DNA of 64,000 nucleotides from positions 992,001-1,056,000 of the forward strand of contig NZ_JAUHHC010000001.1 in NCBI RefSeq assembly GCF_030410485.1, read 5' to 3'. A program made the translations under genes and the position numbers. Within the stretch, counting starts at the first letter, position 1. The number at the start of each line of letters is the position of its first letter. Positions 16,856-25,679 of the stretch are shown piece by piece. The notes beneath the pieces are model-generated. The model was not told the DNA's origin. It saw only the letters and a list, made by a program, of their open reading frames with translations, and made no database searches. This stretch comes from Roseateles violae (GTDB taxonomy: Bacteria > Pseudomonadota > Gammaproteobacteria > Burkholderiales > Burkholderiaceae_C).

Positions 16856-16880
16856 TGAAAAACGCCCCGGAGGGCGTTGC
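16856..16880 (-). terminator. Rho-independent terminator after the DUF3567 gene
   Basis: The plus strand reads AACGCCC-CGGA-GGGCGTT (16861-16878), preceded by an A-run. On the minus strand this is a 7-bp GC-rich hairpin followed by T residues. It lies directly after the stop of the DUF3567 gene, so it should separate that gene from the downstream AAA-ATPase gene. Confidence 0.75.
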
Positions 16881-16887
16881 TGAGGGT

Positions 16888-17181
16888 TTAGTGCATCACC
16901 ACCGGTTGGTGGCCCATGCGCGCATAGTGTTCGATGAAGTCGTCGAGGTCTTCCTCGGACGGGTCCTGTTCGATCAAGGCCTCGACGCCGTCCTGGAATT
17001 GCTGGGCCAAGGCGCCCTCGATGAAGATCTCCTTGCGCGCGAACTTGTCGACGATCTCGAAGCCGCCGCGGTGCAGCTGCAGCTCCGGGTTCGCCTTCAG
17101 CAGCTCGCCGGGACGCGGCTCGTCGACCTGAACTTCGAACTGGACGACGACGAAACTGCTGGAGTTGTAAAGCATGTGCAT
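16888..17181 (-). CDS. DUF3567 family protein
   Basis: A 97-residue protein of a small family largely confined to Burkholderiales. The sequence MHMLYNSSSFVVVQFEV, followed by GGFEIVDKFARKEIFIEGAL and a C-terminal acidic segment EEDLDDFIEHY, matches the family closely. There is no signal peptide or membrane segment. The function is not established. AAAGGAG 8 bases before the ATG at 17181 decides the start; an upstream ATG at 17205 has no such site. A terminator follows immediately. Confidence 0.87.
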   Translation of the reverse strand: MHMLYNSSSFVVVQFEVQVDEPRPGELLKANPELQLHRGGFEIVDKFARKEIFIEGALAQQFQDGVEALIEQDPSEEDLDDFIEHYARMGHQPVVMH

Positions 17182-17353
17182 GAGGCTCGCTCCTTTCAGT
17201 TCCATCTGGGGGCGGGCGGTTTCGCTTCAAGTCCAGCGGCTTGTGCGCGGCACCGGCCCTGGACAAATAGTCTCAGAACGCCCCGCTGTTGGGGGCCTCC
17301 GCGGCGCCGATTTGTGGTGGAAGCGTCACAAGATCACGCGCCCGCCCCATCGC

Positions 17354-18337
17354 TCAGCGCTTGCCGTTATCCTCGATCAGTTGCAGCTCCCAGCCGGGCG
17401 CGCCCTCGAGGCCGCCGCTGGCCAGCAGGCGCACCGGCAAATGGCCGCGCGCCGGATCGAGCCAGAGCTCCAGCCCGCTTTCATAAGGCCCCAGCGGCGC
17501 GCGGCGCAGATGCAGGGTCGAGGCCAGCAGCTGCCGCGGCAGCGTCAGCGCCTCTTCGCCGACCACCTCGAACAGCTGTTCGCGCGCCTCGCCGCGCAGA
17601 CCGACCACCGGCAGCCGGATCTCGCTGCCCGGTCCGAAGCGCTGCGGCGCGCCGGCGACCAGGGCCGCCAGCTGCAGCCAGCTGCTGAGCCGGTCCTGCA
17701 CGCCGGCCGGCAGCGCGACCAGCTCGGCGCTGGCCGAGAAGCTGATCAGGCCCTCGTCGCGGCGGAAATTGGTCGCCTGCCGATCGCGCGGCAGGCCGTC
17801 GCGCCCGGGCCGCTGCAGGGCATAGCGCTGCGGGCTCAGGCCCTGCTGCGCATCGAGCGCGCCCTGGCTGCGCCAGCCGGGCAGCGCGCGGCCGTCCAGC
17901 TCGCGCTCCAGGCTCAGCACATAGGCGCCCCGCTCCAGCTGCGGCTGCCAGCTGAGTCGTGCCAGGCCTTGCCGACCCTGCTGGCTCAGCAGATAAAGCC
18001 ACTCCAGCGGCGGGGCGATGGCCAGCGGCGGCGCGGGCGGGACAGGTTCGGCCGCCGGCGGCGGCGCGGTGGCTGCCGGCAGCCCGGGAGCCATGCGGGC
18101 GGCCGCGCGTCGAGGCGGCGACCGGGCGATCGCGACCGGCTCGGGGGGCAAGGCCGCTGCGGTCGATGGCAGCGGCATCGGCCGCGTCTGCAGCGCGACG
18201 CCGGCCGGCCGCGGCGACGGCTGCGGGATCGACCGCGGCCACAGCAGTGCCGCATGCAGCAGCAGGCTCAGGCCCAGCGCGGCGAGCCAGGCCAGCCCGC
18301 GGCGGGCGGGCGGGGCGGGAGGCGCGGCGCTGCTCAT
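17354..18337 (-). CDS. DUF3108 domain-containing envelope protein
   Basis: A 327-residue protein. One N-terminal transmembrane helix (about residues 17-31) is followed by a Pro/Ala-rich linker to about residue 110, a TonB-like layout that spans the periplasm. The rest is a DUF3108 domain, with segments such as NFRRDEGLISFSASAELV, QDRLSSWLQLAAL and the closing ELWLDPARGHLPVRLL. DUF3108 proteins are beta-rich periplasmic or outer-membrane-linked proteins of unknown function in Burkholderiales. It is divergent from the FAH-family gene with 48 bases between starts. Confidence 0.8.
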   Translation of the reverse strand: MSSAAPPAPPARRGLAWLAALGLSLLLHAALLWPRSIPQPSPRPAGVALQTRPMPLPSTAAALPPEPVAIARSPPRRAAARMAPGLPAATAPPPAAEPVPPAPPLAIAPPLEWLYLLSQQGRQGLARLSWQPQLERGAYVLSLERELDGRALPGWRSQGALDAQQGLSPQRYALQRPGRDGLPRDRQATNFRRDEGLISFSASAELVALPAGVQDRLSSWLQLAALVAGAPQRFGPGSEIRLPVVGLRGEAREQLFEVVGEEALTLPRQLLASTLHLRRAPLGPYESGLELWLDPARGHLPVRLLASGGLEGAPGWELQLIEDNGKR

Positions 18338-18385
18338 TGGACAATGCTGCCATTGCACAACGGGCTTTGCAGCCCTCAATCCACG

Positions 18386-19381
18386 ATGAAACTCGCCACC
18401 TACCGGGACGGATCGCGCGACGGCCAATTGCTGGTCGTCTCGCGCGACCTGAGCCAGGCCCATTACGCCAACGGCATCGCGACGCGGCTGCAGCAGGTGC
18501 TGGACGACTGGGGCTTTCTGTCGCCGCAGCTGGAGGATCTCTACGTCCAGCTGAACCACGGCAAGTTGCGCCATGCCTTTGCCTTCGATCCCAAGCAATG
18601 CATGGCGCCGCTGCCGCGCGCCTATCAATGGGCCGACGGCTCGGCCTTCATCAACCATGTGGAGCTGGTGCGCAAGGCGCGCGGCGCCGAGGTGCCGGCC
18701 AGCTTCTACACCGACCCGCTGATGTACCAGGGCGGCAGCGACGACTTCCTCGGCCCCTGCGAGCCGGCCCGCTTCGTCAGCGAGGCGATGGGCATCGACT
18801 TCGAGGCCGAGATCGCCGTCGTCACCGGCGACGTCGCGATGGGCGCCGGCCCCGAGCAGGCGCTGGAGGGCGTGCGCCTGCTGATGCTGGCCAATGACTG
18901 GAGCCTGCGCCATCTGATCCCGGCCGAGCTGGCCAAGGGCTTCGGCTTCTTCCAGAGCAAGCCGGCCACGGCCTTCAGCCCGGTCGCGGTGACGCCGGAC
19001 GAGCTGGGCGGCGCCTGGGTCGGCGGCCGCGTCGAGCTGGCGCTGCAATCGATGTGGAACGGCCGCAAGGTCGGGCAATGCGAGGCCGGGCCCGAGATGA
19101 CCTTCCATTTCGGCCAGCTGATCGCCCATATCGCCAAGACGCGCCATGTGCGCGCCGGCTCCATCGTCGGCTCCGGCACCGTCTCGAACAAGGACTGGAA
19201 GAACGGCTACAGCTGCATCGCCGAGAAGCGCGCGATCGAGACCATCGAAGCGGGCGAAGCGAAGACCGAGTTCATGAAGTTCGGCGACACGATACGCATC
19301 GAGATGAAGGGCCGTGACGGGCAGAGCATCTTCGGCGCCATCGACCAGGACGTGGCGCCGCTGCACGAGCCGCAGGCCTGA
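18386..19381 (+). CDS. Fumarylacetoacetate hydrolase family protein
   Basis: A 331-residue protein with an N-terminal FAH-associated domain (residues 1-80) and a C-terminal FAH catalytic fold. Metal-binding acidic residues are visible in GIDFEAEIAVVTGDV and in ANDWSLRHLIPAEL. GSGTVSNKDWKNGYSCIAEKR matches the active-site GSGT region. Relatives cleave fumarylacetoacetate at the end of tyrosine and homogentisate breakdown, or act on similar acylpyruvates. Homogentisate dioxygenase is not nearby, so the true substrate is open. The nucleoside hydrolase gene begins 2 bases after the stop. Confidence 0.85.
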   Translation: MKLATYRDGSRDGQLLVVSRDLSQAHYANGIATRLQQVLDDWGFLSPQLEDLYVQLNHGKLRHAFAFDPKQCMAPLPRAYQWADGSAFINHVELVRKARGAEVPASFYTDPLMYQGGSDDFLGPCEPARFVSEAMGIDFEAEIAVVTGDVAMGAGPEQALEGVRLLMLANDWSLRHLIPAELAKGFGFFQSKPATAFSPVAVTPDELGGAWVGGRVELALQSMWNGRKVGQCEAGPEMTFHFGQLIAHIAKTRHVRAGSIVGSGTVSNKDWKNGYSCIAEKRAIETIEAGEAKTEFMKFGDTIRIEMKGRDGQSIFGAIDQDVAPLHEPQA

Positions 19382-19382
19382 G

Positions 19383-20330
19383 ATGAGCCAGCCCATCATC
19401 ATCGACACCGATCCCGGGCAGGACGATGCGATCGCCATCCTGCTGGCGCTGGCCAGCCCCGAGCTGGAGCTGCTGGGCATCACGACGGTGGCCGGCAATG
19501 TGCCGCTGGCGCTGACCAGCCGCAATGCGCGCATCGTGCTGGAGCTGGCGGACCGGCGCGATGTCCCGGTCTTTGCCGGTGCCGAGCGGCCGCTGCAGCG
19601 CCCCCTGGTGACGGCCGAGTTCGTCCACGGCAAGACCGGGCTCGATGGCGCCGATCTGCCCGAGCCGACGCTGGCGCTGACCGATGGCCATGCGGTCGAC
19701 TTCATCGTCGACACGCTGATGCAGCGCGAGCCCGGCACGGTGACCCTGTGCCCGCTGGGCCCGCTGAGCAATATCGCGCTGGCCCTGCAGCGCGAGCCGC
19801 GGATTGCCGCGCGCATCAAGCAGATCGTGCTGATGGGCGGCGGCTGCTTCGAGGGCGGCAACATCACGCCGGCGGCCGAGTTCAATTTCTATGTCGATCC
19901 GCAGGCGGCCGATCTGGTCTTCCGCTCGGGCGTGCCCATCACGATGGCGCCGCTGGACGTCACGCACCAGGCGCTGACCACGCGCGCGCGCGTGGCGGCG
20001 ATCCGGGCGCTGCGCACGCCGGTGGCCGAGGCGGTCGCGCTGTGGATGGAATTCTTCGAGCGCTTCGACGAGCAGAAGTACGGCCAGGAGGGCGGCCCGC
20101 TGCACGATCCCTGCGTGGTCGCCTGGCTGCTGCGGCCCGAGCTGTTCACGGGCCGGCGCTGCCATGTGGCGATCGAGACGCAGAGCGAGCTGACCATGGG
20201 CATGAGCGTGATCGACTGGTGGGGCGTGACCGGCAAGCCGGCCAATGCGCTGGTGCTGGGCGGCATCGATGCCGATGGTTTTTATGCGCTAATAGCCGAG
20301 CGCCTGGCGCGTTTGCGGAAGGACTTGTGA
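19383..20330 (+). CDS. Nucleoside hydrolase
   Basis: A 315-residue inosine-uridine-preferring nucleoside hydrolase family member. The calcium site DTDPGQDD (Asp8, Asp10, Asp14, Asp15) opens the protein. The substrate-binding region PAAEFNFYVDPQAAD and the late PLHDPCVVAWLL (fourth calcium ligand) are present. It splits ribonucleosides into base and ribose. It is the middle gene of a tight trio (FAH-family, this, DUF4197) with a 1-base gap before and a TGATG overlap after. Base preference cannot be read. Confidence 0.9.
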   Translation: MSQPIIIDTDPGQDDAIAILLALASPELELLGITTVAGNVPLALTSRNARIVLELADRRDVPVFAGAERPLQRPLVTAEFVHGKTGLDGADLPEPTLALTDGHAVDFIVDTLMQREPGTVTLCPLGPLSNIALALQREPRIAARIKQIVLMGGGCFEGGNITPAAEFNFYVDPQAADLVFRSGVPITMAPLDVTHQALTTRARVAAIRALRTPVAEAVALWMEFFERFDEQKYGQEGGPLHDPCVVAWLLRPELFTGRRCHVAIETQSELTMGMSVIDWWGVTGKPANALVLGGIDADGFYALIAERLARLRKDL

Positions 20331-21016
20331 TGCAGAAGAGCATGATCAAACGCAGGGATCTGGTGCTGGGCGGCGGCCTGCTGCTGGCGGGGCCGCTGGC
20401 GCGCGCCGCGGTCGGCGAGGCGGATGCGGTCTCCGGCATCCGCGTGGCGCTGGAGCGCGGCGCGGCGGCGGCCGTCGATCTGCTCGGCCGCCAGGACGGC
20501 TTTCTGGGCAATCCGGCCGTGCGCATCGAGCTGCCCGGCTATCTGAAGGATGGCGCCAAGCTGATGAAGGCGACCGGCCAGGGCAAGAAGATCGACGATC
20601 TGCTGCTGGCGATGAACCGCGCGGCGGAAGGCGCCGTGCCGGCCGCCAAGCCGCTGCTGGTGAATGCGATCAAGAACATGAGCGTCGAGGACGGCCTGCG
20701 CCTGCTGCAGGGCGGCGACGATGCGGCGACGCAGTTCTTCGCCGCCAAGACGCGCGCACCGCTGGCCGAGCAGTTCCTGCCCATCGTCACCCGGGCGACC
20801 GAGAAGGTCTCGCTGGCCGAGAAGTACAACGCGGTCGCCGGCAAGGCAGCCGGCTTCGGCCTGGTGAAGAAGGAAGACGCCAACATCCAGCAGTACGTGA
20901 CCGGCAAGGCGCTGGACGGCCTGTTCCTGATGATCGCCGAGGAAGAAAAGAAGATCCGCAAGGACCCGGTCGGCACCGGCAGCGCGCTGCTGAAGAAGGT
21001 GTTCGGCGGCTTCTGA
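20330..21016 (+). CDS. DUF4197 domain-containing exported protein
   Basis: A 228-residue protein with an N-terminal export signal resembling a Tat signal (KRRDLVLGGGLLLAGPLARA). The mature part matches DUF4197: GFLGNPAVRIELPGYLK, later NMSVEDGLRLLQGGDDAATQFF and a C-terminal GLFLMIAEEEKKIRKDP. The family is helical and periplasmic, with no known function. The ATG overlaps the nucleoside hydrolase stop (TGATG), so it is likely co-translated; the functional reason is not clear. Confidence 0.87.
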   Translation: MQKSMIKRRDLVLGGGLLLAGPLARAAVGEADAVSGIRVALERGAAAAVDLLGRQDGFLGNPAVRIELPGYLKDGAKLMKATGQGKKIDDLLLAMNRAAEGAVPAAKPLLVNAIKNMSVEDGLRLLQGGDDAATQFFAAKTRAPLAEQFLPIVTRATEKVSLAEKYNAVAGKAAGFGLVKKEDANIQQYVTGKALDGLFLMIAEEEKKIRKDPVGTGSALLKKVFGGF

Positions 21017-21085
21017 GCGTCCGGTGGACTCCGGTGGACAATACGTGCTGATTCTTTCTTTCGCGCCACCCCCGTGCGCACGCCC

Positions 21086-21943
21086 ATGAACGAGACCCCG
21101 ACCCCGGCCGGCGAGCCGGCACCGACGACGACTTCGCAGGACCCGGCTCCGCTGATCGAGAGCCCGGCCGACGCGCCGCAGGCCGCGGAAGAGGCGGCTG
21201 CGCCTGCCGCCGAGGCCGTTGAGGCCGCTGAGGCCGGCGAGGCCGGCGAGGCCGCTGCCACCGATGCCGCAGCCCCGGCCGAGATGTCGCCGGCCGCCGT
21301 CGCCGCCAAGCTGAAAGAGCTGTTCCCGGCGCTGTTCGGCGGCCCGGGCTTCAAGCCGCTGAAGCTGCGCGTGCAGGCCGATATCCAGCAGCGCGCGCCG
21401 GGCATCTTCAGCCGCGCCCAGCTCTCGGCCTTTCTGCGCCGCTACACCGGCAATACCGGCTACCTGATCGCACTGGGCAAGGCGACGCAGCGCTTCGATC
21501 TCGACGGCCAGGAGGCCGGCGAGCTCAGCGAGGAGCACCGCAACGCCGCCCGCGAGGAGCTGGCGCGCCGCAAGGGCCTGCAGCAGGAACGCATCCATGC
21601 CGAGCGCGAGCAGATGGCCCTGGCCCAGCAGCAGCGCCGCAATCGCGCGGGCCTGCTCTACGACTACGAGCGCACGACGCTGACCCTGGCCAACTTCTGC
21701 GTGCTGAAGGGCGTGACGCCCGAAGAGCTGCCGGGCCTCTTGGAGATCGCCAAGCAGGAGCGCGCCGAGCAGCCGCCGCGACCGGAGCCGCGCCGCGACG
21801 ACCGCGGTGGCCGGCCCGGAAGCCGGCCGGAGGGTCGACCCGAGGGCCGCCCCAACCAGCGCCGCGACGCGCGGCCCGAGGGCAGGGACGGACCGCAGCA
21901 GCAACAGCGGCCGCCGCGCAAGCCGCAGCCGCCGCGCGGCTGA
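21086..21943 (+). CDS. proQ: ProQ/FinO family RNA chaperone
   Basis: A 285-residue RNA-binding protein. Residues 1 to about 68 are Ala/Glu/Pro-rich and acidic. Residues about 70-190 form the ProQ/FinO domain (KLKELFPALFGGPGFKPLKL, FLRRYTGNTGYLIAL). The last 90 residues are Arg/Gly/Pro-rich with repeated RPEGR units and look disordered. ProQ proteins bind structured sRNAs and mRNA 3' ends. ATG 21086 is preferred; a GTG at 21074 is an alternative. It is convergent with the SPFH gene, 6 bases apart. Confidence 0.85.
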   Translation: MNETPTPAGEPAPTTTSQDPAPLIESPADAPQAAEEAAAPAAEAVEAAEAGEAGEAAATDAAAPAEMSPAAVAAKLKELFPALFGGPGFKPLKLRVQADIQQRAPGIFSRAQLSAFLRRYTGNTGYLIALGKATQRFDLDGQEAGELSEEHRNAAREELARRKGLQQERIHAEREQMALAQQQRRNRAGLLYDYERTTLTLANFCVLKGVTPEELPGLLEIAKQERAEQPPRPEPRRDDRGGRPGSRPEGRPEGRPNQRRDARPEGRDGPQQQQRPPRKPQPPRG

Positions 21944-21949
21944 TCGCTC

Positions 21950-22789
21950 TCAGTCGCCGCGGGACTTGGCCCCCGCGGCCGGCGACAGCTGGACGAAGGG
22001 CGTGCCGGCGCCGGTGTACTGCGGCAGCCGGCCGTCCCATTTGCGGATCGCTTCCGACTCGTTCTCCAGCTGCTTCAGCCGCAGCAGATCGGGCGTGATC
22101 TCGAGCCGCTTGGCCTTCAGCGCCTCGGCCTCGCCGCGCGCCTTGGCCAGCGCCTGTTCGGCCTCGACCTTGATGCGCTCCAGATCGCGCTCGGCCGTCA
22201 GCTTCTTCTGCTCGGCCTCGACCTTGGCCTCGATTGCCTTGTCGAAGACGGCCGAGAAGTCGTAGTTGACGGCGGCCAGCGAGTCGACGATGACGCCATG
22301 GCGTTTCAGCCGCTGCTCCAGCGCGTCGCGGATTTTGCCGCTGACCTCGGTGCGCTTGGTGACCAGTTCCTCGGCCGTGTACTGGGCGGTGATCGCCTTG
22401 GTCGACTCCTGGGCCGCCGGCTCGATCACGCGCGCGGCGACGGCATTCTGGTCGCCGATCGCCTGGTAGGTCTGGGCGACCAGCGCCGGCTCCAGCCGCC
22501 AGTTCAGCGCCGCCGAGACGGCCACCTGCTGCAGATCGCGCGAGGCGGCCACCCCCTTGCCCTCGCTCTTCTGCAGCCGCACGTCGATCATGTGCACGCT
22601 GTTGACCAGCGGGACGACGAAATGGATGCCCTCGTCCAGCGGCTGCGGATCGACCTTGCCGAAGGTCGTGATCACGCCGCGCGTGCCCGACTGCACGATG
22701 CGCACCGGGTTGATCAGGGACAGCAGCAGCAAGGCGCCGATCAGCAGGGCGACGACCTTCAGCAGCCAGGAAATGACACTCGAGTTCAT
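21950..22789 (-). CDS. SPFH/Band 7 (prohibitin-like) membrane protein
   Basis: A 279-residue protein with one N-terminal transmembrane helix (about residues 8-28) followed by an SPFH domain. Motifs include VITTFGKVDPQPLDEGIHF, IDVRLQKSEGKGVAASRDLQ and a long charged coiled coil (about 180-235, VEAEQKKLTAERDLERIKVE). It is similar in plan to prohibitin and HflK/HflC, which form ring assemblies that scaffold membrane proteases. GAGG lies 7 bases before the ATG at 22789. The rhodanese gene is downstream in the window but reads from a separate start; no protease partner is adjacent. Confidence 0.87.
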   Translation of the reverse strand: MNSSVISWLLKVVALLIGALLLLSLINPVRIVQSGTRGVITTFGKVDPQPLDEGIHFVVPLVNSVHMIDVRLQKSEGKGVAASRDLQQVAVSAALNWRLEPALVAQTYQAIGDQNAVAARVIEPAAQESTKAITAQYTAEELVTKRTEVSGKIRDALEQRLKRHGVIVDSLAAVNYDFSAVFDKAIEAKVEAEQKKLTAERDLERIKVEAEQALAKARGEAEALKAKRLEITPDLLRLKQLENESEAIRKWDGRLPQYTGAGTPFVQLSPAAGAKSRGD

Positions 22790-22882
22790 AGCGTTCCTCA
22801 AGCGGTCAAGCCGACCGCGAACGCAGGCTAGCAGCGCCGCCGCCGGATGGACATGGCACCGAAGGGTGGTGCGGCGGGCGCG

Positions 22883-23278
22883 CTACATCTGTTCCCAGGG
22901 CAGGCCGTCGTGGCGCCAGCCGTTGAGCTTGCCGCGCTGGAAGTTCGCGTCCGTGTCGCCCTCGAAGCCGTGCAGCACATTGACGACATTGCGGAAGCCG
23001 GCCGCCTCCAGCGCCTCGCCGGCGGCCAGCGTGCGCGTGCCGGAGCGGCACAGCAGCACGACCGGCCGTTCGCTGTCGCCGCCGGCCTCGCGGCGGACCT
23101 GGGCCACGAAGCGCGGCACATCGGGCTGCATCTCCGGGTATTCGTACCAGGCCACATGGACGATGCCGGGCGGGTGGCCGACATAGAGGTACTCGAGCTC
23201 CATCCGCACGTCCACGAACAGAGCCTCCGGATGGGCCTGCAGATAGGCGTGGGTTTCCTTGGGGCTTAGGTGCTTCAT
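22883..23278 (-). CDS. Rhodanese-like domain protein
   Basis: A 131-residue single-domain rhodanese. The active-site loop is CRSGTR with Cys77, and the fold opens [18 protein letters not shown]. Such proteins carry sulfane sulfur from thiosulfate or persulfide to cyanide or cellular acceptors. There is no signal peptide, so it is cytosolic. It is divergent from the first metH half with only 24 bases between start codons, so a shared promoter region is likely; a sulfur-metabolism link to methionine synthesis is possible but inferred. Confidence 0.88.
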   Translation of the reverse strand: MKHLSPKETHAYLQAHPEALFVDVRMELEYLYVGHPPGIVHVAWYEYPEMQPDVPRFVAQVRREAGGDSERPVVLLCRSGTRTLAAGEALEAAGFRNVVNVLHGFEGDTDANFQRGKLNGWRHDGLPWEQM

Positions 23279-23302
23279 CGATCGGCTTCTTACAATGGGC
23301 GC

Positions 23303-24364
23303 ATGAAGGTCGCTCCCATTTCCTATACGCGCGCTGCCGCGCTGCCCGGCATTCTGCAACATCGGATCGCCATCCTGGACGGCGCGATGGGCACGATGAT
23401 CCAGCGTTACCGCCTTGGCGAGGACGATTACCGCGGTGCGCGCTTTGCCGGCCATGGCCGGGAGCTGAAGGGCAACAACGACCTGCTGGTGCTGACCAAG
23501 CCCGAGGTGATCGCCGAGATCCACGAGCAGTACCTGGCCGCCGGCGCCGACATCATCGAGACCAATACCTTCGGCACGACCTCGGTCGCGCAGGAGGACT
23601 ATGGCCTGGCGGAATACGCCTATGAGATGAACGTCGCCGCGGCCAAGCTGGCGCGCGCGGCCTGCGACAAGTACGCCACCGCCGACAAGCCGCGCTTTGC
23701 CGCCGGCGCGCTGGGCCCGACGCCGCGCACCGCCTCGATCAGCCCCGACGTCAACGATCCGGGCGCGCGCAATGTCGATTTCGACACCTTGCGCGCCGCC
23801 TATTACGAGCAGGCCAAGGGCCTGCTGGACGGCGGCGTCGACCTGTTCCTGGTCGAGACCATCTTCGACACCCTGAACGCCAAGGCGGCCATCTTCGCGC
23901 TGGACGAGCTGATGGAAGACAGCGGCGAGCGCCTGCCGGTGATCATCTCCGGCACCGTCACCGATGCCTCCGGCCGCATTCTCTCGGGCCAGACGGTGAC
24001 GGCCTTCTGGCATTCGGTTCGCCATGCGCGGCCGCTGGCCGTGGGCCTGAACTGCGCTTTAGGTGCGACGCTGATGCGGCCCTATATCGAGGAGCTGGCC
24101 AAGGCGGCCGGCGCCACCGCGATCAGCTGCTATCCGAATGCCGGCCTGCCGAATCCAATGAGCGAGACTGGCTTCGACGAGACGCCGGACGTGACCGGCC
24201 GCCTGATGGAGGAATTCGCCGCCAGCGGCTTCCTCAATATCGCCGGCGGCTGCTGCGGCACGACGCCGGACCATATCGCCGCGATCGCGCAGCAGGTCTC
24301 GGCCTACCGCCCGCGCCCCTGCGGCAGCAAGTTCCTCAGCGATCTGCTGCCGGACGCCGCCTGA
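23303..24364 (+). CDS. metH: Methionine synthase, homocysteine-binding half (split MetH)
   Basis: A 353-residue protein equal to the N-terminal homocysteine S-methyltransferase module of cobalamin-dependent methionine synthase. It opens [15 protein letters not shown]. The zinc ligands are Cys251 (GLNCALG) and Cys317-Cys318 ([10 protein letters not shown]). The remaining modules are encoded separately at 25831-28563, a split known in Burkholderiales. Together they transfer a methyl group from methyltetrahydrofolate through cobalamin to homocysteine. Unlike the second half, no riboswitch is visible in its 24-base leader. Between the halves lies an opposed gene. Confidence 0.9.
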   Translation: MKVAPISYTRAAALPGILQHRIAILDGAMGTMIQRYRLGEDDYRGARFAGHGRELKGNNDLLVLTKPEVIAEIHEQYLAAGADIIETNTFGTTSVAQEDYGLAEYAYEMNVAAAKLARAACDKYATADKPRFAAGALGPTPRTASISPDVNDPGARNVDFDTLRAAYYEQAKGLLDGGVDLFLVETIFDTLNAKAAIFALDELMEDSGERLPVIISGTVTDASGRILSGQTVTAFWHSVRHARPLAVGLNCALGATLMRPYIEELAKAAGATAISCYPNAGLPNPMSETGFDETPDVTGRLMEEFAASGFLNIAGGCCGTTPDHIAAIAQQVSAYRPRPCGSKFLSDLLPDAA

Positions 24365-24367
24365 AGC

Positions 24368-25570
24368 TCAGTAGAGCTTCAGCAGCTTCTCCACATTCAG
24401 CAGCAGCTTCATCTCGTGCGGCGCGAGGCTGGCGACGATCGCCTGCATCGCCAGCCGCGTGTCGCGCGGCACCGGCTCGGACAGCGGCGCGCCGCTCCTG
24501 CCCAATAGCGCCGCCACCATCGGCTCGTTGGCGCTGTGGCCGCGCTTGAAGACGATGCCGACCTCCTCGTTGGCCAGGCGCACCAGGCTGCCCGGCGGAT
24601 ACAGGCCGACCGCCTTCACCAGCGCGGCGCCGGCCTCGTCGGGCTGCCGGTTCTCGTCCAGATAGACGGCGCGGGCGGCCGAGGCGCCGGCCAGCGCGCG
24701 GCGGCCGCGGCGCGGGCTCAGGCGCGCGCCGAAGATGTCGATGCGGCGCAGCAGGCGCGCCAGCTGCTCGGCCGGCTCGCGGCCGTCCAGCGGCCCCGGG
24801 CCGGCCTCGTGGTGGCGCCGCACCGTGTGCAGCCACAGGCCCGAGCGCACGCCCAGCTGCATCAGCAGCTCGGCACCGTCGCGGCCATGTTGGTTGAGGG
24901 CCAGGCGCTGCGCCTCGCTGAGCCGCTCGGCCTGGGCGGCCATCTTGTCCTGCTGGCTGCTGATGCTGATGTTCATCGTCAGCGCCGCGCGGCTCAGCGC
25001 GCCGCGCCATTCCTCGCTCCAGCCCAGCTGGCGCGCGCACAGCTCGGCCAGCACCAGGCTCAGCAGTCCGTGGCCGGCGCTGTAGCGCTGGTAGGCCTGG
25101 CTGGCCTCGAAGATCAGCAGGGTCAGGCTGGCGTCCGGCTGGCCCTGCAGCCGCGCCAGCGCCTCCGCATGCAGTGCCTCCAGCCGCGGCAGGAAATCCT
25201 CGGCGCGCGGCTCGCGCAGCAGGCTGTGCGCGCGCAATTGCAGATCGGCCCAGCGCCGGTGCAGCTCCAGCGGCAGCAGCGGCCGTGGGCGCTCGGGCGG
25301 CAGGCTGCTGTCGGCCTGCACCCTGGCAATCGCGCCCAGCGTCGCGCCCTGGTGCAGCATGGTGTCCATCTTGTGGACCAGCGCACGCTGGTAGGCCGGC
25401 GTCTCGTGCGCCTGCACCCAGGCGCCGCGCTGGATCAGCGCATGCACCAGCGGCGTGTCGCCGAGCAGCTGGCCGCTGGCAATCAGCAGGGTGCCGTCGG
25501 CATCGCGGACCGAGAAGTTCAGCAGCTGGCCGACGCGCAGGCTGTGAGGGGGCAGGGGAAGCAGTTCCAA
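24368..25570 (-). CDS. Degenerate HD-GYP domain protein
   Basis: A 400-residue protein. Residues about 130-330 align in outline with an HD-GYP domain. A histidine is retained in SAGHGLLSLVLAEL, HHE is retained in TVRRHHEAGPG, and the D-F-A-S-R pattern in RIDIFGARLSPRRG. The metal-binding HD of HDxGK is replaced (AALTMNIS) and GYP is missing. Cyclic-di-GMP hydrolysis is therefore unlikely; ligand binding or signalling without catalysis is more plausible. The N-terminal 100 residues are unassigned. It lies opposite to and between the two metH halves; its stop is 3 bases from that of the first half. Confidence 0.72.
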   Translation of the reverse strand: MELLPLPPHSLRVGQLLNFSVRDADGTLLIASGQLLGDTPLVHALIQRGAWVQAHETPAYQRALVHKMDTMLHQGATLGAIARVQADSSLPPERPRPLLPLELHRRWADLQLRAHSLLREPRAEDFLPRLEALHAEALARLQGQPDASLTLLIFEASQAYQRYSAGHGLLSLVLAELCARQLGWSEEWRGALSRAALTMNISISSQQDKMAAQAERLSEAQRLALNQHGRDGAELLMQLGVRSGLWLHTVRRHHEAGPGPLDGREPAEQLARLLRRIDIFGARLSPRRGRRALAGASAARAVYLDENRQPDEAGAALVKAVGLYPPGSLVRLANEEVGIVFKRGHSANEPMVAALLGRSGAPLSEPVPRDTRLAMQAIVASLAPHEMKLLLNVEKLLKLY

Positions 25571-25639
25571 GTTTCTTGTCGTCGTTTGCCGTTGTAAGCG
25601 CTTGCAACCAGAAGCATTGTCGACCGCTTCCGCGCCGGA

Positions 25640-25670
25640 TTGAGGCCGCCGCCCGCTCAGCCCGTAAAAT
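25640..25670 (+). promoter_or_regulatory. Putative sigma-70 promoter of the second metH gene
   Basis: TTGAGG at 25640-25645 and TAAAAT at 25665-25670 are separated by 19 bases. The -10 box matches five of six consensus positions. Transcription would start about 7 bases later, exactly at the front of the SAH riboswitch, which supports the call. The spacer is longer than ideal. Confidence 0.5.
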
Positions 25671-25679
25671 CCTCACAGT

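Noticed and set aside
16748-16860. Possible hidden gene or RNA between the AAA-ATPase and DUF3567 genes
   Set aside because: Only a ribosome site and a terminator can be supported. The GC-rich stem GCGCGAGA...TCTCGCGC is explained by base composition.
14447-17266. A longer 939-codon version of the AAA-ATPase gene running through the DUF3567 gene
   Set aside because: The extra N-terminal part is Arg/Pro-rich shadow sequence and would override a terminator. A strong ribosome site marks the start at 16747.
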